Assembly: GCF_900107745.1 (NCBI RefSeq)
Contig: NZ_FNRO01000020.1
Location: 1 to 64,000, forward strand
Length of the DNA: 64,000 bases
Direction: 5' to 3'
From: Variovorax sp. YR216
GTDB lineage: Bacteria; Pseudomonadota; Gammaproteobacteria; Burkholderiales; Burkholderiaceae_C
A program made the position numbers and the translations under genes. This document shows positions 18,603 through 28,900 of this stretch, in pieces. Positions within the stretch are counted from its first letter, which is position 1. Every line of letters begins with the position of its first letter. The notes under the pieces were generated by a model. That model did no database searches. It was not told the origin of the DNA and saw only the letters and a list, made by a program, of their open reading frames with translations.

Positions 18603-21600
18603 ATGTCGCGCGTATACATCTCATCAACGTTCGCTGACCTCGAGAGCTACCGAAGAGAAGTCGGTGAGTCGATCCATCGTCTGGGGCATGAGGATGTGGC
18701 GATGGAGTACTACGTCGCCGAGGACACGCGCCCTCTGGAGCGTTGCCTCCAGGACGTTGGCGGCTGTGATGTTTACGTGGGCATATTTGCATTTCGATAC
18801 GGCTTCATCCCCGAGGAGAACAACGACTCACGTTTGTCCATTACGGAGCTCGAGTACTCCAAAGCATGCGAGGTGGGCGTACCCTGCTTGATTTTCCTGC
18901 TGTCTGAGGAGGCACCCTGGCCGAGGAACAAGCAGGACAAAGGCTCGGCGGCCGAATCAATCGAGGCGTTTCGCGAGCGGCTACAGAGGCGCCACACCGT
19001 CAACTTCTTCACCACCGAGGACGAACTAACGCGCAAGGTGAATGAAGGCTTAGTGAAGTGGCAGAAAGGCGATGCCGGTGGCTCCCTTCGGTCGCAGGCC
19101 GACTGGGAGACCTACCGCCGGACTGTTGCAGATGTCCACCAATGGGTCCGCATGCAGGTGATCGCCGGCATTAGCAAGGACCGCGGTCCGATACGAATTC
19201 CGCTGATTGACATCTTCGAACCCCAATTGGTGGCTGCCGGAGCATCCGGCACCGACGTTCCTGATGATGTGCGAAGGTATCAAGAGGCAATCTATGGAGA
19301 CCGGTCTGAATCGGCCAACGACGCTCCATCCGATCTAGCGATCGAAGCTACTGATGATGTCACTGTCTCGGGCGAGGAAAATGTTCTGCTCGCCTCAAAC
19401 CCGGAATATATCGTCGATATCGTCGGCCGCGAGCCCGCGCAGGTCATACTCGGCGGCCCCGGCAGTGGAAAGAGTAGCATCCTGCACTATGTCATGCTGC
19501 GAGTCTGCCAAGCGGCTGGGGAGTCGAGCCGACTTCCGATGCATCTGAGCGATAACCAGATCCCCTTTCTGATCGACCTGCGCAACTTCACGCTTCAAAA
19601 GCAATCGGACTTTCTCACATACATCGCGCACAACCTCGCAACCACATACGATACACCTGTCGACGTCAACGGGGTGAGCGCGATCCTCGAGGAACCGGAA
19701 CGCAGCCTGGTCTTCTTCGATGGGCTCGACGAGGTTTTCGACCCGATCGATCGCAAGCGAGTGATCACGCAATTCCAAACGTTCGCTCGACGGTATCCTC
19801 AGGCTCGTATCGTCGTCACCTCCCGCATTGCTGGCTATGAGCCGACGGCACTCGGGACGGCCGGCTTCCAGCACTACACCTTGCTGCCGCTGACGCTCTC
19901 CCAGATCCGCCGCTTCGCAGTCAACTGGTATCGACACTACACCCTGGCTGGTACTGATCGCACCGCGCAGGGGCTCGTTCAGCGCATCGTCGAAAGCCCG
20001 CGAATGCTCGACCTCGCGGGGAACCCTCTGTTGCTGACCATGATGGCGGTCGTTTACAAGGATCGCGACTTACCCCACGAGCGCTGGCGGCTATACCAAC
20101 GGTGCGCTGAAACGATGCTCGAGGATTGGGAGCTCGGCAAGGGAATTGCGATCGAGGATTTCAAGCTCACCGTGCTAATCCGGACCGCACAGAAATCGGA
20201 GATCCTCCAGCGCGTGTCAATGTTCATGCTAAAGAACGCACAGCCTGACAAACAGATCAACGCCATCGCCTACACGTCGCTGCTTCAGCTGGTTGCCAGC
20301 TATCTTGAGGACAAGTACAAACGCTCGCCGGGTGAGGCCGAAGCCATCGCAGTTGAGATTCTCAAACACCTGATGGAGCACACATACGTGCTCGCTGGAA
20401 TCGGCGAGCGGGTCTTCGGGTTCGTCCACCGCACGTTTATGGAGTACTTCGCCGCATGCCACTGTCAATCACAGTTCAATGCCCGTAAGTCGGACTTCAA
20501 ATGGATCACGAAGGAAGTTTTCGGAGCGCACTGGCGCGATAGCAAGTGGGAGGAGGTACTTCTGCTCCTGATCGCGATGCTTCAGGATCAGGGCACACCC
20601 ATTTATGAAATCATTGATTCAGTTCGGCGAGGAAATTCGGCCGTCCCGTTCAGACTTGCGTTCGCGGCTCGCTGCCTTGGCGAGGTGGGAAGCATTCAAG
20701 ACTCGGCGTACGCGCAGCAGCTTCTAGGCGACTTGGCCAGCGCCATAGCCGACCATGTGCTGGCATCGAGGAAGACGTTTACGAACATCGGCTTGCTCGG
20801 CTTTGCGGCGTTGGCGCCGGCAGTTGGCCCGACTGTGGCGGTCAACGCGGCGATCGAGCGCCTCGCCACCAAGAGCCTGTCAGCGCGAGTAGTTGCGTGG
20901 CAGATGGGATTCGCTCTGCGCTCGCGAAAGGAGAGGTACGCGTATGCGCTCAACGCCCTGACCGACAAGACGGACACGGTGCGGCGCGGCGCGATTGCCG
21001 CTTTGGAACGCGAATGGCCTGGAAGAGGTGAAATTGGCAAGCACCTTGTCGACGTCGTGCGCTCCGATCGTCAGGCGGAGGTCCGGCACGCGTCGCTCGC
21101 CGCACTTCAACGAACCTGGCGCGCGGAGCCTGCAATCCTTGACGTCTTGGCTGACCGTGCGTGGCGGGATCGCAATCGACGGCATGTCGTCCGATACATC
21201 CGTTTCCTAGCGTCGACGTGGGCTGCTCACCCGAGGGCCCGCGAATTGCTGCTTGAGATGGCAAGCGAGAGCGAGCGGGATCGCGACTCGGCAAGCGCCG
21301 AGGCGCTCATTGCCGCAGGCGACGCGCTCGCGAGCGGTTGGAAAGGAGACCCCGAGGCGTTTGAGTTCGTTATCAGCCAAGCCAAACGTTCACGAGAAGT
21401 GCAGGTACGCAGCGCCCTTGCCAAGTCCGTCGCAGCTGGCTGGAACGAACGCGCCGACGCCCTCTCGTACCTGCAAGACGTTGCGGTCAACGATGCAGAT
21501 GAGCAGGTGCGTTCCGACGCCCTAATGGCCATTGCCAGCGGCTGGCGAGGGAGTACCGTCGCCTTGCCCTTCGTTATCTCTCGGACAACTGCTGAGCAGA

Positions 21601-22202
21601 ACGACACTGCGCGTCGTGGGGCGTTCTCTGCTCTGGTCACAGGATGGCGTGACTATCCCGAGACGCTACCAATGCTCCGAGAGGTTGCGACGACTGCGTC
21701 GATCGTCGACCTCCGCGTTGCTGCATTACGCGCAATAGCTGTGACTTGGCACGATGATCCGGCAGTTATGGAGTTCGTCAGGGAGCGCGCAATTGCCGAC
21801 CCGTCAGCGGAATGTCGCTCCGCCGTGCTGTGGCTTCTCACGCTGCAGTGGCCGTTCATGGACGAGGACTCATTATTCTTTATCTATGACCGGTCGTTGA
21901 AAGAGGCAGACCCTGATGCACGGGCGGCGGCGCAGGAAGCGCTCGAGAGGATGCTCAACTCGTCTTGGCATCTGGCGAGCATTGACTTCTTCCTTCGTTC
22001 ACGACTGCGAAGTGAGAGCGTGGCCGTTCGTCGAGGTGCCATCGGCATTTTGCAAATGTTGGTCGACCGCGACTTCGAGACCCTCCTACGGTACACACAC
22101 CGCGAAGGACTCGTCGCTCTTCTTGACCAGATTGTGCACGACGACGCGGACGCTGCGATTCGGCGAAGTGCAAGCGAACTGATGGACCGCTTGCGCAGCT
22201 AG
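18603..22202 (+). CDS. DUF4062-NACHT-HEAT protein (bacterial NLR-like)
   Basis: 1199 residues from ATG 18603, chosen because SRVYISSTFADLESYR is the usual start of DUF4062 and a GAGGAA Shine-Dalgarno lies 8-9 bp upstream. DUF4062 spans about 1-110. The NACHT NTPase has P-loop GGPGSGKSS near 283, LVFFDGLDEV (Walker B) near 369, the sensor-like IVVTSRIAGYEP, and NPLLLTMMAVVYKDR with FVHRTFMEYFAACH closing the domain. From about 680 to the end there are repeated 30-40 residue helical units (HEAT-like). NACHT-HEAT proteins are known anti-phage STAND sensors; DUF4062 is a probable effector. Its sequence is visibly less GC-biased than neighbours, suggesting transfer. It stands alone, between the IS630 and the second Tn3 element. 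Confidence 0.85.
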   Translation: MSRVYISSTFADLESYRREVGESIHRLGHEDVAMEYYVAEDTRPLERCLQDVGGCDVYVGIFAFRYGFIPEENNDSRLSITELEYSKACEVGVPCLIFLLSEEAPWPRNKQDKGSAAESIEAFRERLQRRHTVNFFTTEDELTRKVNEGLVKWQKGDAGGSLRSQADWETYRRTVADVHQWVRMQVIAGISKDRGPIRIPLIDIFEPQLVAAGASGTDVPDDVRRYQEAIYGDRSESANDAPSDLAIEATDDVTVSGEENVLLASNPEYIVDIVGREPAQVILGGPGSGKSSILHYVMLRVCQAAGESSRLPMHLSDNQIPFLIDLRNFTLQKQSDFLTYIAHNLATTYDTPVDVNGVSAILEEPERSLVFFDGLDEVFDPIDRKRVITQFQTFARRYPQARIVVTSRIAGYEPTALGTAGFQHYTLLPLTLSQIRRFAVNWYRHYTLAGTDRTAQGLVQRIVESPRMLDLAGNPLLLTMMAVVYKDRDLPHERWRLYQRCAETMLEDWELGKGIAIEDFKLTVLIRTAQKSEILQRVSMFMLKNAQPDKQINAIAYTSLLQLVASYLEDKYKRSPGEAEAIAVEILKHLMEHTYVLAGIGERVFGFVHRTFMEYFAACHCQSQFNARKSDFKWITKEVFGAHWRDSKWEEVLLLLIAMLQDQGTPIYEIIDSVRRGNSAVPFRLAFAARCLGEVGSIQDSAYAQQLLGDLASAIADHVLASRKTFTNIGLLGFAALAPAVGPTVAVNAAIERLATKSLSARVVAWQMGFALRSRKERYAYALNALTDKTDTVRRGAIAALEREWPGRGEIGKHLVDVVRSDRQAEVRHASLAALQRTWRAEPAILDVLADRAWRDRNRRHVVRYIRFLASTWAAHPRARELLLEMASESERDRDSASAEALIAAGDALASGWKGDPEAFEFVISQAKRSREVQVRSALAKSVAAGWNERADALSYLQDVAVNDADEQVRSDALMAIASGWRGSTVALPFVISRTTAEQNDTARRGAFSALVTGWRDYPETLPMLREVATTASIVDLRVAALRAIAVTWHDDPAVMEFVRERAIADPSAECRSAVLWLLTLQWPFMDEDSLFFIYDRSLKEADPDARAAAQEALERMLNSSWHLASIDFFLRSRLRSESVAVRRGAIGILQMLVDRDFETLLRYTHREGLVALLDQIVHDDADAAIRRSASELMDRLRS

Positions 22203-22226
22203 TACGAGATCCCCTAAATAGATTGT

Positions 22227-22520
22227 CTATTCAGCAGTCAGGAACGGTGCCAGCAGCGTCGCGACGGAATCGGCCGCTTGCGCGAGGTCGCCGTTGATAG
22301 GCAAGGGCTCCCAGCGCCCCGTATGACTACGGAACGCAGCGGTGTATCGATTGCGAGCGAGCTCCGTCAGGCGAGCCACCGTGTCGACATCGTCGCCGCG
22401 GTGCATTTGGATCAGCAGGTGCTTGCCGTAGGGGCGCACCCGCGCCTGCTCATGTCCGGTGAGTCGAGCCAGGTGACGCTGGAGTTCGTCGGCGCGGGCT
22501 TGGGCCAGTAGTGTGGGCAT
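22227..22520 (-). CDS. Small protein of unknown function
   Basis: 97 residues from ATG 22520 (MPTLLAQARADELQRHL) to GTLLAPF-type end. It has mixed charged helices and a GRWEPLP motif followed by a helix ending in APFL, a pattern seen in small conserved hypothetical proteins of mobile regions. The ORF can be extended upstream to 22748, but this would run through the IS1071-like inverted repeat, so the short version is preferred. No good Shine-Dalgarno is visible. I do not know its function. Confidence 0.5.
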   Translation of the reverse strand: MPTLLAQARADELQRHLARLTGHEQARVRPYGKHLLIQMHRGDDVDTVARLTELARNRYTAAFRSHTGRWEPLPINGDLAQAADSVATLLAPFLTAE

Positions 22521-22579
22521 CGGGAGGGAACCTTTTGGGTTGGCCAGTTTGCGACTCAAAGCCGGCAAACGTCCACTTG

Positions 22580-25500
22580 GGGGTCCACTCGTTTTCAGTG
22601 CAATGAGTGACGGTTCGCAAGGCCAGCAATGGCGCGGGGGTGGAGCCGTAAGCCATTGATTTTCTTGAGGTTGCTGTTCACTTCTCAGCGGCGTATCGTC
22701 CCCTGCCCCACGGACGGAGGCGCGCGATGCAAGGCTGGCAGACAACATACCTGGGCATGCGCGAACTCCCGCGCGACATCAGCGGCTTCGAACTGCAGGT
22801 GTTCTTCAGTTTCAGCCGCGCGGAACGCGAACTGATCGCTACGCGCCGCGGCGAATCTCACAAGCTCGGCCTGGCGCTGCACATCGGATTCCTGCGCATG
22901 ACCGGCCGCGTGCTCGATGCCTTTCGGATCGTTCCCCCAGCGCTGTGGCGCCACCTGGGCAATGAGCTGGGTGTCGATGCGCCCGACATCGCGTCGCTGC
23001 GCGCCCTATACGGACGTGGCCGCACTTTGTTCGACCACCAGCGGGTAGCCTGTGAGGCCTTGGGATTTCGGTGGATGACCGAGCATCAGCGCCGCGCGCT
23101 GGTGCGATTGATGAGTGACGAGGTCGCGCGGTGCGCGGACCGAGAACAACTGCTGGTCTTTGCGCGGCGCTGGTTGTACGAGCATCGACTGTCGATCGTC
23201 CACGACCGGGCCATCCGCGGCTTGATTGCCACCGCCCTCGCCCGTTTCGAAGCCGAGACGGCGGCATCCATTCGTAGCGAGGTGCCACCTGACGCGCTGG
23301 AGCAATGGAGCCGGAAGATCGCCCAGCCACATGCCACCGGCGTGACCCATCAAAGCTGGCTGTGGGCGGCGCCGACTCGGCATTCGACGCGCCAGATCAG
23401 CGAGGTGCTCGAACGGATCAATTGGCTTCAGACACTCGACGTGCACAAGTACTTGGGCGCCCTGCCTGATCTCATCGCGCGGCGCTACGCGCGTCGCTTG
23501 GCATCCCGGCCTCTTTCGGCCGGCGCCAAGATCAAGGATCCAGCGCGCACCGTAGAGGTCGCCTGCTTCCTGCGCTACTGTCTGCTGACCGCCACCGACC
23601 AACTTATTCTGATGGTTCAGCGTCGCGTGGCTGACCTGTGGCGCTAGGCCGCCGGTAGCGTCGGTGACACCGTCAACTGGGCGGACCTTTACCGATCTCT
23701 GGTCGACGAACTCACGAACTTGAGTGCCGAGGGTGGCGTGCCAGACTCCGAATTGAGGGCGCGATTGGCGGCTGTGGTTGCCAGCCACCAGCAGCGTCGC
23801 CCGCCCGGGCGGGCATCACTCGTGCGGGAGTGCCTGATCGAGGCCATTCGCCCGGTGCGGTCCATGCTGGTAGCGATCGCCAAGCTGCCATGGCAGGCGA
23901 CCGGCAACCATCCGGCCATCGAATCACTGGCCAAGCTGCGCGATCTGTATGCGAGAAGCGCAAGGAGTCTGCCAGACATCGTTTCACCCCAACTCGGATC
24001 GGTCTGGCGCGACGCCATCTCGGGCTACGACCGGGAGCGCGCCTTTCGGGCGCTGGAGGTGGCCACGCTGTTTGCCCTGCGTCGAACCGTGCGCAACGGC
24101 TCGGTGTGGATCGAACACAGCCTGACGTTTCGTGGACGCGAGCGACTGTTCCTACCCGCCGAGCGCTCGCATGCCGAGGCCAAGCGGCACTACGCGCGGC
24201 TGGCGCTGCCGGCCAACCCGGAGGAGTTCCTTGTTCCGCTCCTGATGCGCGTGCATGCTGGCGTCCAAGCGGTGGCCGTCGCCGCCCGTTCCGGCGCGCT
24301 ACACATTGACGATGAATTGCACCTCTCGGCGCTCCCGGCGGACGATGGGGATCCTCAGGTTGACAAGCTGCGCGCCAGACTCGACCAGCGCATCGGCGAG
24401 GTGCAATTGCCCGAGGTGATCCTGGCCGTTGATGCGCAGGTTCGTTTCAGCTGGATCATGTTGGGGCGCGAGCTGCGCTCGGCCGAGGAACTGCTGATGA
24501 CCTACGCCAGCATTCTCGCCCATGGCACCAGCCTCACGGCGGCCGATTGTGCGCGCATGATGCCCCAGTTGTCGGCCACGAGCATCCGCCAGGCCATGCG
24601 CTGGGCCAGCGACGAACGCCGACTCGGGAAGGCTTGCCAGGCAGTGCTGGAGTTCATGCAAGGCCATCCCATTGCAACGACTTGGGGACGTTCCGATCTG
24701 GCCTCCTCGGACATGATGAGCATGGAGACCACCAAGCGTGTGTGGCAGGCCCGTTTGGATCCGCGGCGCAACACGCCCTCGATCGGCATCTACTCCCATG
24801 TGGGCGATCGCTGGGGCATCTTTCACGCGCAACCCTTTGTGCTGAACGAGCGGCAAGCCGGCGTGGCGATCGAGGGCGTCGTGCGACAGGAGCAGATCGA
24901 GACTTCTCAACTGGCCGTCGATTCCCACGGTTACACCGACTTCGCGATGGGGTTGTCTCGCCTGTTGGGTTTCGATCTATGTCCGCGGCTCAAGGATCTG
25001 AAGCAGCGGCAGCTCTATGTCCCCAGAGGCATGCCGATACCCGCTGATGTGGCATCCGTGTGCGTAGCCAACGTCAACGCTTCGCTCATTGTGTCGCACT
25101 GGGACGCTCTCGTTCGCCTCACGGCGGCCGTGATGTCCGGGCACGCCCGCGCGGTGGCCGTGATGGCGCGCTTCGGATCGGCAGCCAGGTCTGACCCGAT
25201 CTATGAGGCCGGCGTGCACCTTGGCAGGCTAATGCGCACGGCTTTCTTGGCGGACTACTTCGTCAACGCGGCGTTCCGCCGCGAACTGCATCGGGTGCTC
25301 AATCGCGGCGAGGCGGTGAACGCCTTGAAGCGCGCCATCTACACCGGGCGGGTCAGTCCGGTGCAGGCCAGGCGCGTGGACGAGATGCAGGCCGTGGCGG
25401 ACGCGTTGAGCTTGCTCGCCAACATCGTGATGGCATAGAACACCGCGCAGATGCAGGCGGTGCTCGATCGCTGGGCCCATCGACGTCAGGTTGTGCCGCC

Positions 25501-25787
25501 CGAACTCATTGGACGGATCGCGCCCACGCGGCTGGAAGGCATCAACCTGCGCGGCATCTTTCGTTTCCCTATCGAACGGTATGCCGCTCAGCTCCTACCG
25601 TCACAAACTGCAGCGAAAATGAGCGCCAATGGCTAAAACTGACCGAGCGCCGGTGCGGCCTGCACCGCGATTGAAGGGGGACAGAAAGTCCATGCACGAC
25701 AAGGACTTGCGAGCGACGAGGCCTTGGAAGCAGCGTGCTTGGCTGCGCCCTTGCCGTCACTTAGTGCACTGAAAACGAGTAGACCCC
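22580..25787 (+). mobile_element. IS1071-like Tn3-family element, copy 2
   Basis: Left repeat GGGGTCCACTCGTTTTCAG begins at 22580; the right repeat ends at 25787 and reads GGGGTCTACTCGTTTTCAG on the opposite strand. The match continues through AGTGACGG for about 38 bp, very like IS1071. Size is about 3.2 kb with only a transposase. It lies in the same orientation as copy 1. Flanks ACTTG and GACTA do not match, so no target duplication is visible. Its right end cuts an IS630 transposase gene. Confidence 0.87.
22727..25636 (+). pseudogene. tnpA: Tn3-family transposase with two in-frame amber codons
   Basis: One continuous frame of about 970 codons, collinear with copy 1 from MQGWQTTYLGMREL to the C-terminus RLEGINLRGIFRFPIERYAAQL. 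It is interrupted by TAG at 23645-23647 (after VADLWR) and TAG at 25436-25438 (in IVMA-stop-NTAQMQ, where copy 1 has Trp). The frame itself is preserved throughout, and DUF4158 and the DDE motifs are present. The second TAG is a simple Trp-to-amber change. Inactive unless amber codons are read through. Confidence 0.87.
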
Positions 25788-26197
25788 GACTACGAGCGCC
25801 ACGGCACGACGACGCTGTTCGCGGCGCTGGACATCGCCACCGGAGCTGTCATCGGCGAGGTGCATCGCCGCCACCGCAGCGCTGAGTGGACAACTACGGC
25901 ACGCACAAGACGCCCTCCATCAAGAACTGGCTTGCAAGGCATCCGCGTTTTCATGTGCACTTCACGCCCACCTCGGCATCGTGGCTGAACCAGGTGGAGC
26001 GCTGGTTCGCCACGCTGACGCAGCGCTGCATCCGCCGCGGCACGCATCGCTCGACGCGACAACTCGAGCAGGCCATCAGGCAGTACCTTGACGTCCACAA
26101 CGCGAAACCGAAGCCCTTCGTCTGGTCCAAAACCGCCGAGGACATCCTCGCCAGCATCGAGAGGTTTTGTTTGCGAACTTCTAACTCACGACACTAG
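25788..26197 (+). pseudogene. IS630-family transposase, C-terminal remnant
   Basis: Immediately after the Tn3 right repeat the frame reads YERHGTTTLFAALDIATG, an IS630 motif, then suffers an internal deletion and frame change near 25884. It resumes with DNYGTHKTPSIKNWL and FTPTSASWLNQVERWF and stops at 26197 inside a CTAG-type IS630 end. The N-terminal half is missing, cut off by the IS1071-like element. This dates that element after the IS630 insertion. Confidence 0.85.
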
Positions 26198-26484
26198 GCG
26201 AGCTTTCGACGTTTTTCATCAGCGGCGGAGAAACGCCGCCCAGCCTAGGACGCGCTCCGGCTTGTTGGTGGCTTTTTTCGGACGAGCCCCTGAAGGCGGT
26301 GATCCACCGGATTGGGCGAACACCGATCGCGAGCGGCGCCTCAGGAATTTTCTCGACGGCAAACTGTGACCGCAGCCCAATGTAGTCTGCCGTTCAAAGC
26401 AGTAGCGTCCACAGGCGATCAACCAAGTTCAAGTCGTGCAGTGCGTCCTCACTGCGGAAACCCGCGTCGCGCGAGCACCCACAT
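26198..26484. other. Spacer downstream of IS630 remnant
   Basis: About 290 bp with no recognisable gene on either strand. It lies convergent between the IS630 remnant and the 3' end of the TIR-WD40 gene. A short GC-rich imperfect hairpin may exist near 26225-26250 but is not convincing as a terminator. Confidence 0.35.
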
Positions 26485-28434
26485 TCATGGAAGCCGTGGC
26501 CGCCTATTCGAAGCAACCGCCTCCCTGGCCAATTCCAACAGCCGGGGGTCGTCGCCAAAGACATCACAATAGACGCCGCGCAGGTCGCGACCTGTGTCAT
26601 CGACCACCCACATCCACGGTTCTTGCGGGTCGCGCAACAGTCGTCGCGTCGGACGCACCTGCGGCACGACGATGCGCTCGTCGGCAACCGAATCGGGGCC
26701 TACTGAATCCGGCGACCAGAACCAGCCGCGCAACACGTTGTCCACCCCGATCGTGACCAGGCCTCGCCCGTCGAGCGTGAACTCGGCTTGGGTGACACCT
26801 TTATGCGGAACTTCAATGCGGGTACCGTCCTGAAGGGGCCAAAGCCACGCTGATTCTTGCCCATCAGCCACAAACAGCCATCGCTCATCGTCGCTAATGC
26901 GGGCGCAGGTGACGCCCCCTATGATGTCGCCGTCGCGCCACGACGACCGAATGTCGGCGTGCTTCCAAGTCGAGGTATCAATGATCGCGTAGACAAGCAT
27001 GTCGCCCGCGGAGCGCCGCTGCCAGCGCCACGGCCCCCATCGTGGCCTACAGCCGACGCTTAGCAGGTAACGTCCGCCATGGGAGAAGCGGATAAACTCA
27101 CCCGACGCGATCGGCAGCCGCTGTACGCGAGGCAGCACTCCAGCTCGAAAGCCGTGGCCCCAGCGAACGGGGCGGCGGTTTGCGAAGTCGTAGACCCGCA
27201 CCATGCCGTCGGCGTGAGCCATCGCCAACCAGCGGCCGTCGGGCGAGAAGTCCAGGTTCAGTATCCCCTGGGGTGCGACGTCGAATAGCAAGTTCAGCGG
27301 CCCCACGCACAGCATTTCCACCAGGTCGCGACGCAGCCGGTCCGATGGAAGGAATCGTTCGAATGTCAAGGGCTCGGAGAACGGAATCTCTTGCCGGGAC
27401 CTGTCGTCGGGGGCAGGTCGGCATATAGGACGAAACACAAGAACGTTCTCATGCTTTGCAGCCACGCAGATCGCACCGCCATTCGGTTCGATGGCAAGGT
27501 CGACCAGTTCCATGGGCGCTCTGCCCGATGCTTTCCCGGGCGCCCCGAGCGGACCGTCAAAGTGCACGCACGAGACACTGTGCGTGCCTGAGAGCCAAGC
27601 CCATAGCGAACGGTCGCGCTTAATTGCAGTGCGGGTAGCGCCGGTCCGAACCCTATCCGACGGGCTGCGCCACTGGGTAAGCGCTTGGGTCAGCATCGGG
27701 CGCAGAGTCGAATCGAGTCCTTGGGATGCCAAGCTGAGCAATGTCGCTAACGCGGCTTTTGGGTCGCCTTGCTGCAAGTGTTGGTGAACTTGCCCGATCC
27801 CATCACCGCGCCGCAAGCGGCGGGTCTCGGTGGTGCTGTGCTGCTCGAACACTCGGCTGCGATCAACATATTTGGCTAGAGATTCTGGCCATTCACTTCG
27901 GGCCGTATCAGCCAGTTCTTCCAGGCGTCTCCGGGTCAGCAGCAGGTCGTCAGGGCGACCGGCTTGGCGCCACTGGCGCTCCGCCGCGCTGAGTGACTTG
28001 AGCGTACGCTGGAGCTTGGCATCGAGCCGTAGCGCGGCAAGCAGGCGCTCGAGAACAGAGCTTGCCGTTTGGTCGAAGGCCGACACGCCGGCCAAACCGT
28101 CAATAGCTGCCGGCAGTGGCGCCCTGGGGGTTTCGAGCCAGATCGGGACGATCGTGCTACCGGACGCCACGGCGGTGTCCAGCTCGAGCAGGCAGAATGT
28201 GGATGCCGCAGATTCACCGCTATAGAAGAAAACAAAGGCCTCAAGATCAGCGATCGCGGGCTGGATCTCGTCCATGAAGCGTGACGCGGGATGGATCTGC
28301 TCGGTGTCGACCCACACCCGATGGCCGGCCGCTGCCAGCCCGTCGGCAACGGGCCGCACGCGCGCGACATCGGCCCACGCGTAGGAGACAAACACCCCGA
28401 GAGGCGCTGATTCCGCGCCATCACGATTTGCCAT
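26485..28434 (-). CDS. TIR-WD40 fusion protein
   Basis: 649 residues from ATG 28434 (an in-frame TTG lies at 28455). TIR domain about 10-150: LGVFVSYAWAD, GHRVWVDTEQIHP, FVFFYSGESAASTFCLLELDTAV with the expected Glu. A helical linker (about 160-290) follows. Then come WD40 blades (LDFSPDGRWLAMAHADGMVRVYDF; FIRFSHGGRYLLSVG; DERWLFVADGQESAWLW). There is no NTPase domain between effector and propeller, unlike the 5719 gene. Inferred role: stand-alone sensor plus NADase-type effector in anti-phage or abortive defence. The C-terminal end is intact. Confidence 0.83.
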   Translation of the reverse strand: MANRDGAESAPLGVFVSYAWADVARVRPVADGLAAAGHRVWVDTEQIHPASRFMDEIQPAIADLEAFVFFYSGESAASTFCLLELDTAVASGSTIVPIWLETPRAPLPAAIDGLAGVSAFDQTASSVLERLLAALRLDAKLQRTLKSLSAAERQWRQAGRPDDLLLTRRRLEELADTARSEWPESLAKYVDRSRVFEQHSTTETRRLRRGDGIGQVHQHLQQGDPKAALATLLSLASQGLDSTLRPMLTQALTQWRSPSDRVRTGATRTAIKRDRSLWAWLSGTHSVSCVHFDGPLGAPGKASGRAPMELVDLAIEPNGGAICVAAKHENVLVFRPICRPAPDDRSRQEIPFSEPLTFERFLPSDRLRRDLVEMLCVGPLNLLFDVAPQGILNLDFSPDGRWLAMAHADGMVRVYDFANRRPVRWGHGFRAGVLPRVQRLPIASGEFIRFSHGGRYLLSVGCRPRWGPWRWQRRSAGDMLVYAIIDTSTWKHADIRSSWRDGDIIGGVTCARISDDERWLFVADGQESAWLWPLQDGTRIEVPHKGVTQAEFTLDGRGLVTIGVDNVLRGWFWSPDSVGPDSVADERIVVPQVRPTRRLLRDPQEPWMWVVDDTGRDLRGVYCDVFGDDPRLLELAREAVASNRRPRLP

Positions 28435-28597
28435 GGTGCTCGGAATTTTCTGCAACGCGCCCCAGACCTGTGTAAGATGAATCTTGATCGTCGGTGTTCA
28501 TCGGTCCCTTCGCCCTAGCCTGGATGATCGTCCCGCCGTGCTTGCCAGGTCAATCGCGTCAATCAACTGGGCAAGAAATCGCGCGGGACGAAAGTGA

Positions 28598-28900
28598 TCA
28601 GGGTGCAGCTGTCTTCAGGGGTGGGGCTCCTGTCGCGACGATCTCGGAAGGGCCGCCGCTGTGCACCAAGCGAGGATCCTGGAGGTTCGTGACCACGCTT
28701 GCGTTGGCCAGCGCGTCGAGCACCTGAGAGACGTCTTGCCGGGTCAGCCGCAAGGCAAAGAAATGCTGGCTGACGAGAACGTTGTTCGTCTGCGTAATGC
28801 ACCCCAGGGTGTTCCCGCCCGGCCCCCGCGGAAAGTTGGCGCTACCCGATCCCGGCCAGGACGGCGTCGTCACCAGCAGCACGAGGCCTTCGCCGGCCTG
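28598..28900 (-). pseudogene. DNase II-like protein, 3' half (inverted relative to 5' half)
   Basis: From about 28897 the minus strand reads AGEGLVLLVTTPSWPGSG, NTLGCITQTNNVLVSQHFFALRL and LANASVVTNLQDPRLVHSGG, which fits the C-terminal half of bacterial DNase II-type acid endonucleases. The frame opens after a TGA and the only starts are internal GTG codons, so it is a fragment. The matching 5' half lies on the plus strand at 29239-29585. Confidence 0.65.

Noticed and set aside
22227..22748. Extended version (173 codons) of the small minus-strand gene
   Set aside because: The extra N-terminus is encoded by the IS1071-like terminal repeat region, so the original gene must start inside, at 22520.
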